A DNA stretch of 64,000 nt from Canna indica (lineage: Eukaryota > Streptophyta > Magnoliopsida > Zingiberales > Cannaceae), in contig CP136890.1 of NCBI GenBank assembly GCA_034359265.1, positions 93,025,501-93,089,500 of the forward strand. Direction: 5' to 3'. Shown piece after piece: positions 1 to 18,828 of the stretch; the stretch's first letter is position 1, and the number at the start of each line of letters is the position of its first letter. Made by a program: the position numbers and the translations under genes. Under the pieces are notes generated by a model that searched no databases, had not been told where the DNA came from, and saw only the letters and a list, made by a program, of their open reading frames with translations.

Positions 1-330
1 GGTGGAGGGGAACCAGAACATACGACGAGGATGACGATTTCTTCGAACTTGAAGGGTTAGGGTTTTCTCCCTTAAGGATTTGAGCCCATGAAATGGTGGA
101 AGGTAGACGAGATCCAGATACCGGAGAGGAGGAAGCATGCCGAGAGAATAGGGGGGAGGAGAAGGGCGGCTCCGATCGGGAGGACCGAGCGGGGAGGGGG
201 CGGTGGCGTTAGGGTTTCGAAAGAGGGCGAAAAATCGCCCTTCACCCGAATGCTACTCATATCTATACAGAGTTATATTTTCGTGAGTTTTTTTTCCATT
301 ACGTGCACTATTAATCTTATAAGTTAGAAT
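1..330 (-). other. Probable 5' leader of a minus-strand gene running off the left edge
   Basis: The stretch is GC- and pyrimidine-rich when read on the minus strand and holds two telobox motifs (AAACCCTA on the minus strand, at 58-65 and 210-217), a pattern typical of plant 5' untranslated leaders. A minus-strand frame starting with the ATG at 136-138 stays open to the window edge (about 46 codons), but it matches no family I recognise and may simply be leader. The first real coding exon may lie outside the window. The overlapping plus-strand frame looks like a shadow. This is inference from composition and motifs only. Confidence 0.35.
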
Positions 331-410
331 TATTAAAATATTAGTGTGTATTTTCCAGTTTATCATGTCTTGTTGTTTTGTAATGTTGATAATTTGTTCA
401 TCATTCTGTC

Positions 411-776
411 TAGAGGCGGCAAAACGAGCCCGCCCGCAATTAGTGAGCCGGACCGGCCCGCTCACTGCGTGGGCCAGAAACTCACGGCCCAATATGGCCC
501 ACACGATTTTGCGGGCCGCCCGACACGTCCCGCGAGCCTGTTTATCAGCATCAAATAATTAATTTAAAATATTTGAGAGACTAAATAAGCACTAAACAAT
601 TGTAATGATGCAAGGGTGAACATTAGTTGAAATTAATAATTAGCGGGTTAGCGACTGGCCCAACCCAACACACAATTTTATTGTGTTGATCCGGTCCGGC
701 CCAATAAGCTTATCGGGTTGAACTCCTCGGCCCAAGCACGCAATTATTGTGTCGTGCCCATTTTTTGCCGCCCCTA
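411..776. mobile_element. Non-autonomous hAT-like element (GC-rich, GGCCCG-type)
   Basis: The left end TAGAGGCGGCAAAA pairs with the right end, whose reverse complement is TAGGGGCGGCAAAA. The interior has opposed GGCCCG/CGGGCC-rich arms and no coding capacity. This layout matches small hAT derivatives common in plants. The eight flanking bases on each side (403-410 and 777-784) agree at only five of eight positions, so the target-site duplication is decayed and the copy is probably old. Confidence 0.55.
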
Positions 777-980
777 CTTCCGTTGGTGGAAGTGATGATC
801 TTGGATGTTCCATTTCATAAATGAATTCCGCTACGTTTGGTGGAAAAAAACAACACCACATTATATTATTAATATTTTTTATTCAAAATATTAATTAATA
901 ATTAATTTTAAATATTATTTTTAATACTCAACAATATTACACGTACAATAAGTTAGGATAAAATATTTTTATTTTAATAT

Positions 981-1470
981 TAAGGGTGTGCACAAGTACT
1001 GAGTAGACCCCGAATCGATTGGAATGTACCCGATAGGATAGGTTCTGAATAGATCCAAATTAAATTCGAATATGATCCAGGTACAAGATTAGAAAACCGA
1101 TTAAAATCGATTTCGATTCCGACATATCGGGCACCCGAAACTGAAACCAGAACCGATTAAGTGTACTATAGTTTATCCGATTCTAAATTATCCACTCAGA
1201 CCACTATCTAAAACACGTTACCTTAGTATTCTATATTATGTATTTGCCGCTTCAATTTTATATTTTTAGTTGTATTTATTTATTGAATTAATATATATAT
1301 ATATATATATATATAAACAAATTTCAATAAGGTACCCAAAATCTCTACTACACTATAGATTCCGAGTAGAGTTCGATTTAATGTCTCAACATGATAGGAT
1401 TTTGGATTCAAAACTTAAGAACCAATTCCATTACATGGTAGGATATGAAATATCCACATGCTCACCCCTA
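981..1470. mobile_element. Non-autonomous hAT-like element with exact 8-bp TSD
   Basis: The termini are TAAGGGTGTGCA on the left and, as reverse complement on the right, TAGGGGTGAGCA. Both sides are flanked by the same eight bases TTTAATAT (973-980 and 1471-1478), the duplication size of hAT transposases. The 490-bp body has no credible coding frame, so it would depend on a transposase supplied elsewhere. An AT dinucleotide run lies inside it. Confidence 0.7.
1291..1315. repeat. (AT)n microsatellite
   Basis: About twelve AT dinucleotides in a row inside the hAT-like element. Confidence 0.9.
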
Positions 1471-2200
1471 TTTAATATTTTATTATAAAACATCATACCA
1501 ATAATATCATATTAATACTTAACGATAAAGTAAGAACAAGATACAGTTATTAAAATTTCAATAATTTACGTATATAATTAATACACATAAAAATGGAATG
1601 AATTTAAGAAAAATATAAAAGTTCAGAATAAAATGCCAATTTAACCAATCAATCTGGATCCAAGTCAGTCCAATCCTAAAAGTGTTTTGATAAAAAAAGT
1701 CAATCACATCAAATCCAGAATCAACCAAATTTGATGAATACAAATCCAACTCATGATTTATGTTTGATACCATATTTATATATTTAATGCAATTGAGTCA
1801 ATCAAATAAGTCCATTTTGATCAATCAATTGGACCAAGTATTTGGACTTGAAGACTGAAGAGTATATCCAGAGTTGATGAGGCAGAGAAAACAAAATCAA
1901 CTTCTGTGCTTTATCACTCTTCCCATTTTCCTCTTTATTTCTTTTGCAATAAAGAGGACCTAAATGTTGAAAAGACAGCTCTAAAAGGGTGCATTTGAAA
2001 ACTTTCTACAGAAGGGAGTATATGCCAAATTTCCTTCTAATTGAGTAATTTCTGAAGGGGCTGCATTAGCAAAATGATTCAATGAAACTTTGGCAGGGAC
2101 GAGAGACGAAGTTGAAAACTTCCACGGGGTACAAGTGAAAAAAATCCACAACAAAAGTCGTGCCTTCAGAAGCCAAGCGTGCCTGGCCTTCACGCATCAG
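1471..2200. other. AT-rich intergenic DNA
   Basis: No gene-like frame, RNA gene or clear repeat boundary was recognised between the hAT-like element and the beta-amylase promoter. Confidence 0.6.
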
Positions 2201-2231
2201 GCGCGCGATCATCCACGCCATTGGCGCACGT

Positions 2232-2239
2232 ACACGTGT
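2232..2239. promoter_or_regulatory. G-box / BBRE-like site upstream of the beta-amylase gene
   Basis: ACACGTGT is an 8-bp palindrome with the CACGTG core. BZR1-BAM proteins of Arabidopsis (BAM7 and BAM8) are known to bind a G-box-overlapping element with core CACGTGTG. The site lies about 670 bases before the start codon and about 100 bases before the GC-rich leader. Self-regulation is a possibility, not shown; bHLH and bZIP factors also bind this core. Confidence 0.5.
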
Positions 2240-2299
2240 CTTGCGCAGACCCGTCCGATCCTCGGCCTCCTCGCCTCATGCGAAAGCGTCCGTGCCAAT

Positions 2300-2903
2300 C
2301 ATAAACCCAAACACGCGGCCGCACACGAGCGAAACCCTAGCTTCCCAACCCGCTTCCCACGGCATCCCGCCCGCCTCCGGCCACCGCCGGCACCGCCTAC
2401 CCGCCGGCGCCTCCGCCTCAGGAGGAGTGTCTCCTGGACGAGAAATCCCCAAACGGCTCGAGCTTCCTCCGAACTCGAACGCTGGAGGACGGCGGCGGCG
2501 CCTCGAAGCCCCGCCGGAATCTGGTCACCTCCTCTGCCCGAGTGGAGGAGGATCTCCAACAGAAGGATCTCGTGGTATGGAACGAGCTATCCACGCCTCC
2601 GATTTAGCTTCCTTTTAACAATTCGATGCAGCAAGAGATGGATTGCCTTTTTTACTTGTTCGGCTAATTTTTCTGTATTTAGCTTGATTAACCGAGATCT
2701 AGCAGCAGAAGCTTGTAGGAGAACTTAAGTTCAAGAGGGAGATGGAGTCATAGTTTAAAATATCGTTTTTTCTTGAGTTTGCTATATGGTTGTAGTCATG
2801 TTTCTGAAGTTTAGATCCGCCCAAATGTAAAAGCCATAGTTTGGTAGCTCTCTGAAGGTCAGAGGAGAGCAGGAGCAGACGAAGATAATAGCTTTGTCAA
2901 GTG
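2300..2903 (+). promoter_or_regulatory. GC-rich leader and 5' UTR of the beta-amylase gene
   Basis: The sequence switches from AT-rich to strongly GC-rich, carries a telobox AAACCCTA at 2332-2339, and then runs through a less GC-rich stretch (about 2590-2860) to the start codon. A 5'-UTR intron is possible but its borders are not clear. Two long plus-strand frames here (2090-2728 and 2160-2618) have no recognisable domain and are treated as leader. Confidence 0.45.
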
Positions 2904-10351
<7,448 letters not shown>

Positions 10352-11081
10352 CAATAGAGGATAGGAGTCCTAACAAGTTAGGAGCTTCATAAGATGATAA
10401 TATACTTTTGATAGATGTAGGACAAATTTATTCGCCACAGCTCAAGGAGATCATTTCCAGATTGTGAAATCTCTCAAAAGTGTCTCAGAGGTAACATCAT
10501 CGCTGAACAATATTTGATATGCACTAAAGAGGTGCTGTATTTAGTTACAGGAGATGGGAAGCTCCAATTCTGTAAATCCACATTACTATTTTTTATGTTT
10601 TAATATATATCCAGGGGCAGCAAAAGAGAGATTTACTTCTAACTTACTAATCACTTTCCAGTTAATCATTGTTCATAGTCGACGAAACAAGCATATTTGA
10701 AGAAGTTAGAATCACTTGCAGACAAAAAGTAATGATGATTGTAAGTTGTCATAACCGCACAATTTCGAGTTAATTAAGATCAATCACAGAAACCCTGAAC
10801 AGATTTGCCCACTGATTCTGATGTTACATATTTGCATTAATGGGTTAAAATCTGTTTACATACGTCCTTGTCTCTAAATTCTGTCAAATTTGAAAAGGAT
10901 CGTTTTGTTTCAGTTGTTGTCTGTATCTTCAATTTAGCAATTTATTTTCCAAGTCAGCATTTGATCAAGGCCCATTTGACGAACAGCTTTATGGAGAAGA
11001 TTGATCGAAACAAATCAATAGTTTGATTTCGAGAACTAATTGCAGTCATTAGGAACTTGTTCAATTTTTATTATAAATTAC
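10352..11081 (+). other. Beta-amylase 3' UTR and flank
   Basis: AT-rich sequence after the stop codon with no other gene. The 3' UTR presumably ends within the first few hundred bases, but no decisive polyadenylation signal was picked out. Confidence 0.4.
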
Positions 11082-11344
11082 GTAAAATCATACATTTGAT
11101 TTTAGTCCCTACTCTATATTTCTATTTAGAATTGAGTCTCTGTGACAGATAAACGAAGTTGACGTGGATAAAGACGCTGTGGGCGCTGTGGATAAAGGCG
11201 CTGATTGGACATTGCTGATGTGGAATCTACATAGATTAACTCTTAAAATAAAATATAGTATAAGAACTAAAATTAAAATTTTATAAATTATGGGACTAAA
11301 ATCAAAATTCGAATAAACTACGAAAATTAAAAGTATGATTTTCC
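11082..11344. mobile_element. Small inverted-repeat element (MITE)
   Basis: Long inverted arms: GTAAAATCATAC at 11082-11093 against GTATGATTTTCC at 11333-11344, followed inwards by opposed copies of a 'GATTTTAGTCCC' block. The centre has short GC-richer direct repeats (gtggataaagRCGCTG). There is no coding capacity, and I could not fix the target-site duplication. Confidence 0.5.
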
Positions 11345-11399
11345 TTAAAAATATATAAAAATTCACCTGATATATTTTAATTTATTTACAAATAATTAT

Positions 11400-12060
11400 A
11401 AGATTTATTTACCAAAACGAGTCAACTCAAAAATAATACAAAGAATATTAAATTTACGTGGTTTAGCCAGGCGGGGTACTGGGCCTACTCCACGGGGAGA
11501 AGAGGTCACTTGATTAAAATACTGCCTGTACTTGGATATTTTTTTGCACCCTGAAATCTGGATTTCTGCTTCTGCCTGAAAACTATGGATGCGGTGTTTT
11601 TGATCTTCTTGCTTCTGCCTGAGACGGTGTGAAGGGGAAGAGAGCCGCTGGAAAGAAATCCTGTCTGAGAAACGGAGTAGATGGGATGCTCTTAAAATTA
11701 TTTTGAATAATTAAAAACTGCATATTAGGTCCCTATTTATACTAGGGAGGGAGATGTGCTTTGCATGTTTATTGCCGTGAATATTGCTAGAAAATTTCGG
11801 CACCGGTGTACGAATTTTAATCGGACGGCTGCTATGCTTATTTTGACCAAATACATCGGAATCATGGGAGATTGAAAGCTTCAATCCTCACATGAGGCGG
11901 TGCAGGATGCGTCCTGAGTCAACGTTGGCGGCTGATGATTTCGAATCAACGGCTGACGATGCAAGCGAGCAAATCTGACGCTGTAGGAATGCTTCAATGT
12001 TCATGCGCTGCCCAAATCTGCAGCTTTATCTCTTTGAGGATTGACCAGTCAAACCTGCAT
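11400..12060 (-). mobile_element. Degenerate Copia-like LTR remnant
   Basis: Read on the minus strand, the segment ends with a block of the type 'CCCCGTGGAGTAGGC ... AACCACGTAAAT' (about 11450-11505) that is characteristic of the 3' part of many plant Copia LTRs. No internal coding region adjoins it. The borders are approximate, and an old solo LTR is the simplest reading. Confidence 0.35.
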
Positions 12061-12819
12061 AACATATCATCAATTTAAATAGCAACATGTGCTATTGAGG
12101 CACCACGTGCAACAACACATGGTGCTTGTTTGGAAAATGTGGGTTTGGCTCACTTGGGCCAGGCCGAGCCTATAAAAGTAACTTCTTCTTTTTTTAATAT
12201 CCAATTTTGATCCATTTTAAATTGGATCCGGATTAAATTGAATTAACTCTCACAATTTTCTCTTAAAATAATAAATTCTGCCATAATTAAAAAGTTTAAT
12301 TAATGTAATATTTTGATTAGTTTTTGTTGCATAAGCTAAACTATAGAGATAAAAGTATGATTTTTCCTTATAATTATAATCATAATCATAATCTATGAAC
12401 CTACCTAAAAATGATCACATCAAATTTGCTATTAGCCAAATAAGACATAAGATAAAACGGTCCGTGTATTCAAGCAATTCTCAAATTAATCGTCTCAAAT
12501 AGGAAAGTTACAAGACAAAATTTAATATGCTCACACTTGAAAGATCAATAATATGATAAAATAAGCTAGATACAAAAACTTGAATTGCAGTAGAGCTGCA
12601 ACAATAGGTCTAACTATTCTTTAAAATGTTTACAGATGAAAAATCAGTGGTTTAAAGCTATCACGAGTGGTGTCGTCTTCTTTTATTCACTCATCCATGC
12701 ATCAAGAATATGAACTAGTGATTGATTGAATCAACCGTGGAAAACAAAGAAAACCAGACAACAATGGAAATCTAGGAGTACAGTAACCACCAACTACATC
12801 ACAAAAAGAAGATTGAATA
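12061..12819. other. Intergenic DNA and 3' UTR of the lipase gene
   Basis: AT-rich, with no recognised gene or repeat. The part next to 12820 should include the lipase 3' UTR. Confidence 0.4.
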
Positions 12820-15800
12820 TCAATTGTTTGATGAAGGTTTGCGAAGCACCATATGCCCAGAGTCATTCTTTTCAAATATTCGCTCGATCAGCTCATTCCA
12901 ACTCATCCTCTGGCGGCTCTTAGAAGACGAGGAAGGAGAATTGCCTTCAGCTTCGCTAGTTTTCTCATCAAATGTACCATAAACTGTTGGAGAAAAGGCA
13001 TCCGGAACCGACAAGGTAACTGCCCTTCTCAGCGCTGCTTTGTGCTCCTCCCTGTGTTCTTTGGCTAGAGTTTCCTGCCTCTCCATTCTCTGCTGTGCCG
13101 GGATCTCCATGACCTTATCCTTCTCCAACATAAGCTGCAATTGGTATACTGAAGACTTAAACAATCGTTTAAAAATGACATGCGCCACATTTTACAGCAC
13201 AATAGCCATGAGTATAACATGAATGAAAGGAACTTACATCCAAGGCCCTCTGGGCTTCCCTCTCTATCCAAACTATAGCATGGTCAGATGTGGCATTGCA
13301 GGAAAGAACAATATGCTCGAATCTCCCGTCAACAGGTACTGCTGTTCGAACAACTGGTGGGTATCTTCCAAACCTTTTATCAAGTTGAGAAGCTAGTCAA
13401 GCTGTATTACTAGACTAGAATTCTAACATTAGATTTACATCTTGAATATAATAACATTTAGTTGATAGCAAGGTTTAAAATCTAGTAGCGATCTCAGTGA
13501 ATGAATGACCGACACGGTAGGATTCTGTACAAACAGGCCCTTACCAGCCTATATCGAAATTTTCTTATTTTCTTTTTAAAAAAGTAATCTTAAAAGTAAT
13601 TTTATGCTCTAAACACATTATTTCATCATTGAAATGATCAAAAAACACACATAATCCACTAATAGATGATGAATAAACACACATAAACTTTTTAACTATG
13701 GTCCAATACATTAAAAAAATGATTTGAGAGGGTATGAGTGAGTGAGAAATTTGGAGGCTTTATATAGCCCTCAAAATCATAAAAACCAACCCAACCACTC
13801 AAAGAGCCGTTTGGGACCAGTACAGAAACGGAATGGTACATCCAATACACCCCTACATCCAGTGCACCGATACTGGGGTGTACCAGTACCGATTTATTCA
13901 AAAAATACTGACTGTACTGGGTGGTATGATATTTAAAACTATGGTTGACAGTGTTTTGCATCATCATGAGGCTGCAAATGAGACGGGTTAATTATCACTA
14001 ATCATGAGATGAGAAGGAAGGTTGGTAATAATACTTCAATTTAGCAAAAACCAATCTAGTGAAACACAAAAAGAGAAATTTAGTAGAAAAGCAATACTAA
14101 GAAAAACATAGATGAGATGATTCCAACAGAAAATTCAATGGAAATTGGATGGATAGTGAGCTATAAATTCTATTACAATTGGATGGAGATGATGAATTAT
14201 GACTTGCAATCGGGGTACGCCATATGCAAGTAATACCTCATGCAAGAGGCTGTTTGTTAATGAATCACCAAAAACAATGAATTGATACAGTACTGGGAAA
14301 CTGGAGCAAATCATGGAGAAGATTTCTTTTATCTGATTTCTATGATGATTTTTCAAAAGCGATACAATAGCAATGAACATAAATACAATATCTTGGGTAT
14401 ACAACTTGCAATGAAGAGGAAAAACTCAATTATTTGACAATATTATAAACAAATAGAGCAGAAACTGTGAAAATGATAATATATAAGAAAGGTGAAGTTT
14501 TGAATGCCTGAATGTGAAGATAATTGATGAACTACTTGCAATGAATAATGGTGCAAGTATGCTTACATATAGATATCAAGAAGTAGCTGATTCCAAGTTA
14601 AGTCTATTTGCTAGTTCTTTTGAGCTCATTTGCTAGTTATGTTTATAGAAAGAAAATATGTAAAATTTTAATAAATAAAATAATTCAAAAACTATCCTTG
14701 TCTGCTTACTATGACCAAGTATTAATTTCAATTTAAGATGATAAAAAATATTAGCCAAACCATACCTTAATGGTTTTCTCTCAACAATATGATAAAGCCG
14801 ACCAGGTGCATAGAGCCTCCTTGGATCTTTCAGCATCACTTCTTCTGGAATGCATGTGTCCCTCATGCATCTTAGACATAGCAGGCAAGGCAAGCTGTTG
14901 AATGAAGCAGATCATGTATCTTAATAAACTTAAACCATATAGATCTCAGAAGAAAACAAAATTTGGTGCATAGCACTTTTAGCTTCTATGAAGTAGAATG
15001 CTTATCATTTCTTAGAAAGAGACAGTACTATTCAGTTTCTATTAAGCCAGCTTCCCAACTTGCACTTTCTACTTAGCAATTAAAACTTTCTAGGCTGTAT
15101 CATGAACTAAATTAATTGGTTCTTCAAGTCAGCATAGATTCAGTAAGTGCACTAGTAATGTCCTCAAATTAACCGAAGCTATGTTACATGCTTTAAGATA
15201 TTTAAACTTGTTATTGTTGTCTTGATCTTTAGTAGAACTTGTCTTTGCCTTTAAACTTGGCTAAAAAATACAAAATGTATGAGAAAAACATAACGATGAA
15301 TACACGATGAATACACCACTGTGAGTTGACAATTGAGGAAAACTCGGCACCTAAGCAAAAAATTAAGGTAATTTAGTGCCTCACGAACTTGGCAACAAGC
15401 TAACAAATACCCAATAGGAGAGATCTGATATGTACATGCCATTTTGGAGCATAACATGGTTACATCAGTTGCTTGGTTAAGTAATATAAAGATAAATAAA
15501 TGGTTTCATCATGCAACATAACTATGCAAACATATAGCATTTGGATCTACTTGGCTAATGTGCTTCTTTAGATATTCTTGACAATTAGTAGTAAAAAAAT
15601 CCCAGTAAAAATTTAGTCGTTATTCACTTTTACCAGAAGAGAGACTTGAAAATGTCTTCCAATGGAGTAGCTGTCCTAGGTAAAAAGTCATCCTGGCAAC
15701 AGAATAGGCACAGTTATTGCATGGTAAAATCGATCAATTAACCTTATTGATATAAAGAGAACTGGTATTTAATACACAAAGAGGTATCTACAGAAACAAA

Positions 15801-17016
15801 ATTGCTTCATCTGAGAAATCAATGCCCAAGAAAAAGAGTGTTGAAGGAGCTACTAAAGATAATACCTCGTTACATAAACTACAAATAAATCTCTTGCACT
15901 GGTTCACAACTAGGTCGTACCATGAGTACAAACTACAACAGTACCCTCAAACTAAGATCTTATTTTAGGTATCTCCAATTGATAGTTGAGAATGCCATTT
16001 TCTTGCAAAACTAGTCTTCCTTGGTTACTCTTGCCTTCAAAAAGGGTATGTTTGGCTCCATAGGAGTGTCTACTGGTCGAGCTCCCAACAATTAGAACCG
16101 GATACGACCTTGAATATTATTGGCAATCATCTTGCACAATAAGATACTCTACACGTTTAAGCAAATCTAACCAACAGATGTATGTTTAAGATACAGTACT
16201 AAATGAACTGAAGTAAAAAAATGATATTTTAGTGCTAACTTGTGATAACAAAATGAAAGAATCCAATCAACTATAATTGAAGGCATAAATGTAAAGCAAA
16301 AGAGTTCTTGCCTGAAGCACAACGGAGTTGATTACATCGGCATATCTAACAGCCAAGTTTAGCGACATACACCTCGCAGGCGCAATAGCATAGCATCTAA
16401 CCCTCTTTCTATCTACATCCCCCAACTTGTCTGTGTTTTGCACAACCACCATAGCCAGCATTGCAGCTACACCAGAACCCAACGAATGACCCGCAAAAGT
16501 AAGCGTATAACTCGGATGCTTCTTCACCAGTTCTCTGAGAACATCACATTCGGCATCCAACACCCACCCCGCTGCTTTCAGCAGGCCGTTGTGAACATAC
16601 CCTCCATCGAATTTCTTCTTCCCCAAGCTATTGTCCAACAAGACGGCATAATCACTCTCCTTAGCCAAATTTAGGCCTCTCACCGCAAGGACCACGTCGC
16701 AGTGCTCGTGATCGACATAGATCAAGTAAGGTGGCGCGCGACCGCGGGTGTCCTGGTACTTCTTCCTGCACACCACCCACCGGGGGTTCACGCATACCCC
16801 GCCCGGCAGCGCTTGGCGGGGGTTGTCGAGGTCTTCCTCGTAGTTGGCGAGGATGTAGCGGCAGAGCCGAGGGATGGGCTCGAACTCGACGGCGGAGGCT
16901 ACGCTCCAGGTCTCGCTGTCGTGACCGGCGCTGTGGAGGCAGCGCTTCCAGGCCCAACGAGCACATGCGAGGCAGTAGACGCACTCGAGAAGGGGGACGC
17001 CGCAGACGATTGACAT
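12820..17016 (-). CDS. Class-3 lipase / alpha-beta hydrolase, calmodulin-binding heat-shock-protein type
   Basis: A predicted mono/diacylglycerol-lipase-like serine hydrolase resembling tobacco and Arabidopsis proteins annotated as calmodulin-binding heat-shock protein. Exons in minus-strand order: 17016-16312, 15692-15634, 14894-14766, 13373-13238, 13134-12820; phases join cleanly to 447 residues, the family's usual size. The start MSIVCGVPLLECVYCLACAR matches the family N-terminus, so the upstream in-frame ATG was not used. The lipase elbow GHSLGSG places the nucleophile near Ser178. The N-terminal lipase domain is about residues 1-95 and the class-3 domain about 95-260. Cys-rich LPCLLCLRC follows exon 2. 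The C-terminus is charged and Ser-rich. Intron 1 uses a GC donor. An 8-bp-TSD transposon sits in intron 3. Calmodulin binding and heat induction are family knowledge, not visible here. Confidence 0.92.
13469..13943. mobile_element. hAT-like element in lipase intron 3
   Basis: Ends CAAGGTTTAAAATC and, as reverse complement, CATAGTTTTAAATATC, flanked by GTTGATAG (13461-13468) and GTTGACAG (13944-13951), seven of eight identical. The interior has opposed copies of a 'GTACCAGTACCG'-like motif. I recall similar 'TTTAAAA...GGTACCG' elements from non-grass monocots, which fits the proposed host, but this is recollection and not a search. Confidence 0.6.
15693..16311 (-). other. GC-AG intron (lipase intron 1)
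   Basis: On the coding strand the exon ends GTGCTTCAG and the intron begins GCAAGA; the acceptor reads TTGCCAG and is followed by GATGACTTTTTACC. The join gives SVVLQ/DDFLPRT, the conserved family sequence. No GT donor nearby preserves the frame and this peptide. The other three introns of the gene use GT. Confidence 0.85.
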
Positions 17017-18180
17017 CGGTGGAGCAGCGGAGGTGGCTAACAGCTGGGCATCACCGGAGAAGCAAAACTCGGCAGCAAAAACGAGGTTCTGGGCACAGGC
17101 ACACAAAAGGTGACAAAAATGGGATCTTTTAAGAGGGCTTGCGAGGTGGGGTTGAATTGGATTCGTCTGGGGATCAAGCAAGATGGGATTTTACGGTATT
17201 AAAGATGCAAAGGCAGAGGAAATCTCAATAAAAATTGGATCTTGGAGATGGAGAGGAATGAAAGAGAGTCTTGTTGGTTGTAGTCTCTTCAAAACGATGA
17301 AATGTTGTTACCTTGGTTAACTGTTCTTTCAGGTGGAAGAGATTATTGAAAAGATATTGGTTTTGTTTTTTACACTTAAACCCTCCTAGTCCATTTTATT
17401 AGGAAAAATTAATAAATCTAATTTATACTAATACTACGATCAAATTAATGAATTTAACTTAATTTTTAATTTACATCAATTTTAAGTTAAACTTTTAAAT
17501 TTACATTAATTATATTCCATCGTCAATTCATTCATGATCAACGAATAATTTTACGAATACAATATAATGCACATAAATTATTGTACACTCGGTACTATTA
17601 CATACCTAAACGATGCACATGTTAGTGACCCAAAGCCACCGGTGTCATATTCTCAGCATATCCCATTATTAGACAATCGGAGATATTAAAAAATGTGGAG
17701 GACATTCGTACAAATAACGACGACTAAACAGTTTAAAGATTTGGAATCAACTAATTAAGTTAACCCACATTTTAAATTTATTCCTTCTTTCGACGTCAGC
17801 AAAATAAATTTGTTAGAGAAATTTATCAAAATCATGAAAAATTTATAATTAGTTGGTGAAGTATTGTCAAATTTATTATTTATTCGGAAAAATTTTATAA
17901 TAGCCCTAAGTATTAGATAGGGATTCTAGAATATTATTTATTTAGAAGTTAAAGGAGTTTGCTCAGTTTTTCAAACTCATTATATCTAAATAAATTTCAT
18001 AAGTTAGGAATTTTGTATTTAAGACATTCTAAAAGTTTCCAATATATATATAATTTTAATAATATTTTGGCGTTGTATATGATTTTTACAATTAATCATA
18101 AAATGTTATCTTTTCACACCAAAAACTCAATTTGTAATTATCGGTATTGAATATTGTGCCGTGAGATCATGACACGAAGA
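17017..18180. other. Lipase promoter (to about 17340) and AT-rich intergenic DNA
   Basis: The first 300 bases upstream of the lipase ATG should hold its 5' UTR and core promoter. I looked for a heat-shock element (alternating GAA/TTC blocks) because of the family name and saw no convincing array. From about 17340 on the sequence is AT-rich without recognised features. Confidence 0.4.
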
Positions 18181-18828
18181 CTGTTTGGTTGATACTATTT
18201 TCTGCAAAAAGTTGTATTTCTCAAGAAATAACAAAAAGAATTCATGTTTGGTTGACTCACTTTCTGCATTTTGCAGAAAGTACAACTTCTCAAGTAAATA
18301 TAATTTTCTGCAAAATATAAAAAGTAATTTACCTAAGTTCTTATAGGTAAGTTGCACTTCATACATTGTATTTGAAAGAAAAAAATAATTTTACCCTCAC
18401 ATTTGCATTTAGTACATAATTTATTATTTATATTCCCAACATTATATATTAGATAATTCTTGAATTCTTTACCTATTTATTTTATTTTATTTTATTTTTA
18501 ATAAAAATATATAACTTTTTCATATTAAATATAAATAAATATTAATTTTTCATATATAATAAAGTATATATTATATTAATTATATATGTAAAAATTATAT
18601 TATATATATATATATTAAAATATTAATTTATAGATAAATTTATTTTTTCATATATATATTAATGCATATAAATTAAAATATTATTTTATAATTTTTTTTT
18701 AAAAATAGTATATTGATTATTTGATATATACTTTCTAAAAAATACTCATGTCAATCAAACATGTTCTAAAGGAGAAGTTGCACTTCCTATAAATTAATTT
18801 TTTATCAATCAAATATTTTTTGGATATT
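18181..18828. mobile_element. AT-rich inverted-repeat element
   Basis: The left end GTTTGGTTGATACTATTTTC faces a right end whose reverse complement begins TATTTGATTGATAAAAAATT, and both arms continue into an AAGTTG(C/T)A.TTCTC motif. The interior has several TTCTGCA/TGCAGAA inverted copies and AT-rich filler. No transposase was seen. The GTTTGGTTGA end type is common in Tourist-like MITEs, but the target duplication is unclear. Confidence 0.45.

Noticed and set aside
2090..2728. 212-codon plus-strand frame upstream of the beta-amylase
   Set aside because: Arg/Pro-rich translation of a GC-rich leader with no domain, and a different frame from the gene; explained by base composition.
17017..17340. 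Heat-shock element in the lipase promoter
   Set aside because: Only isolated GAA/TTC triplets were found, not the alternating array needed for a heat-shock factor site.
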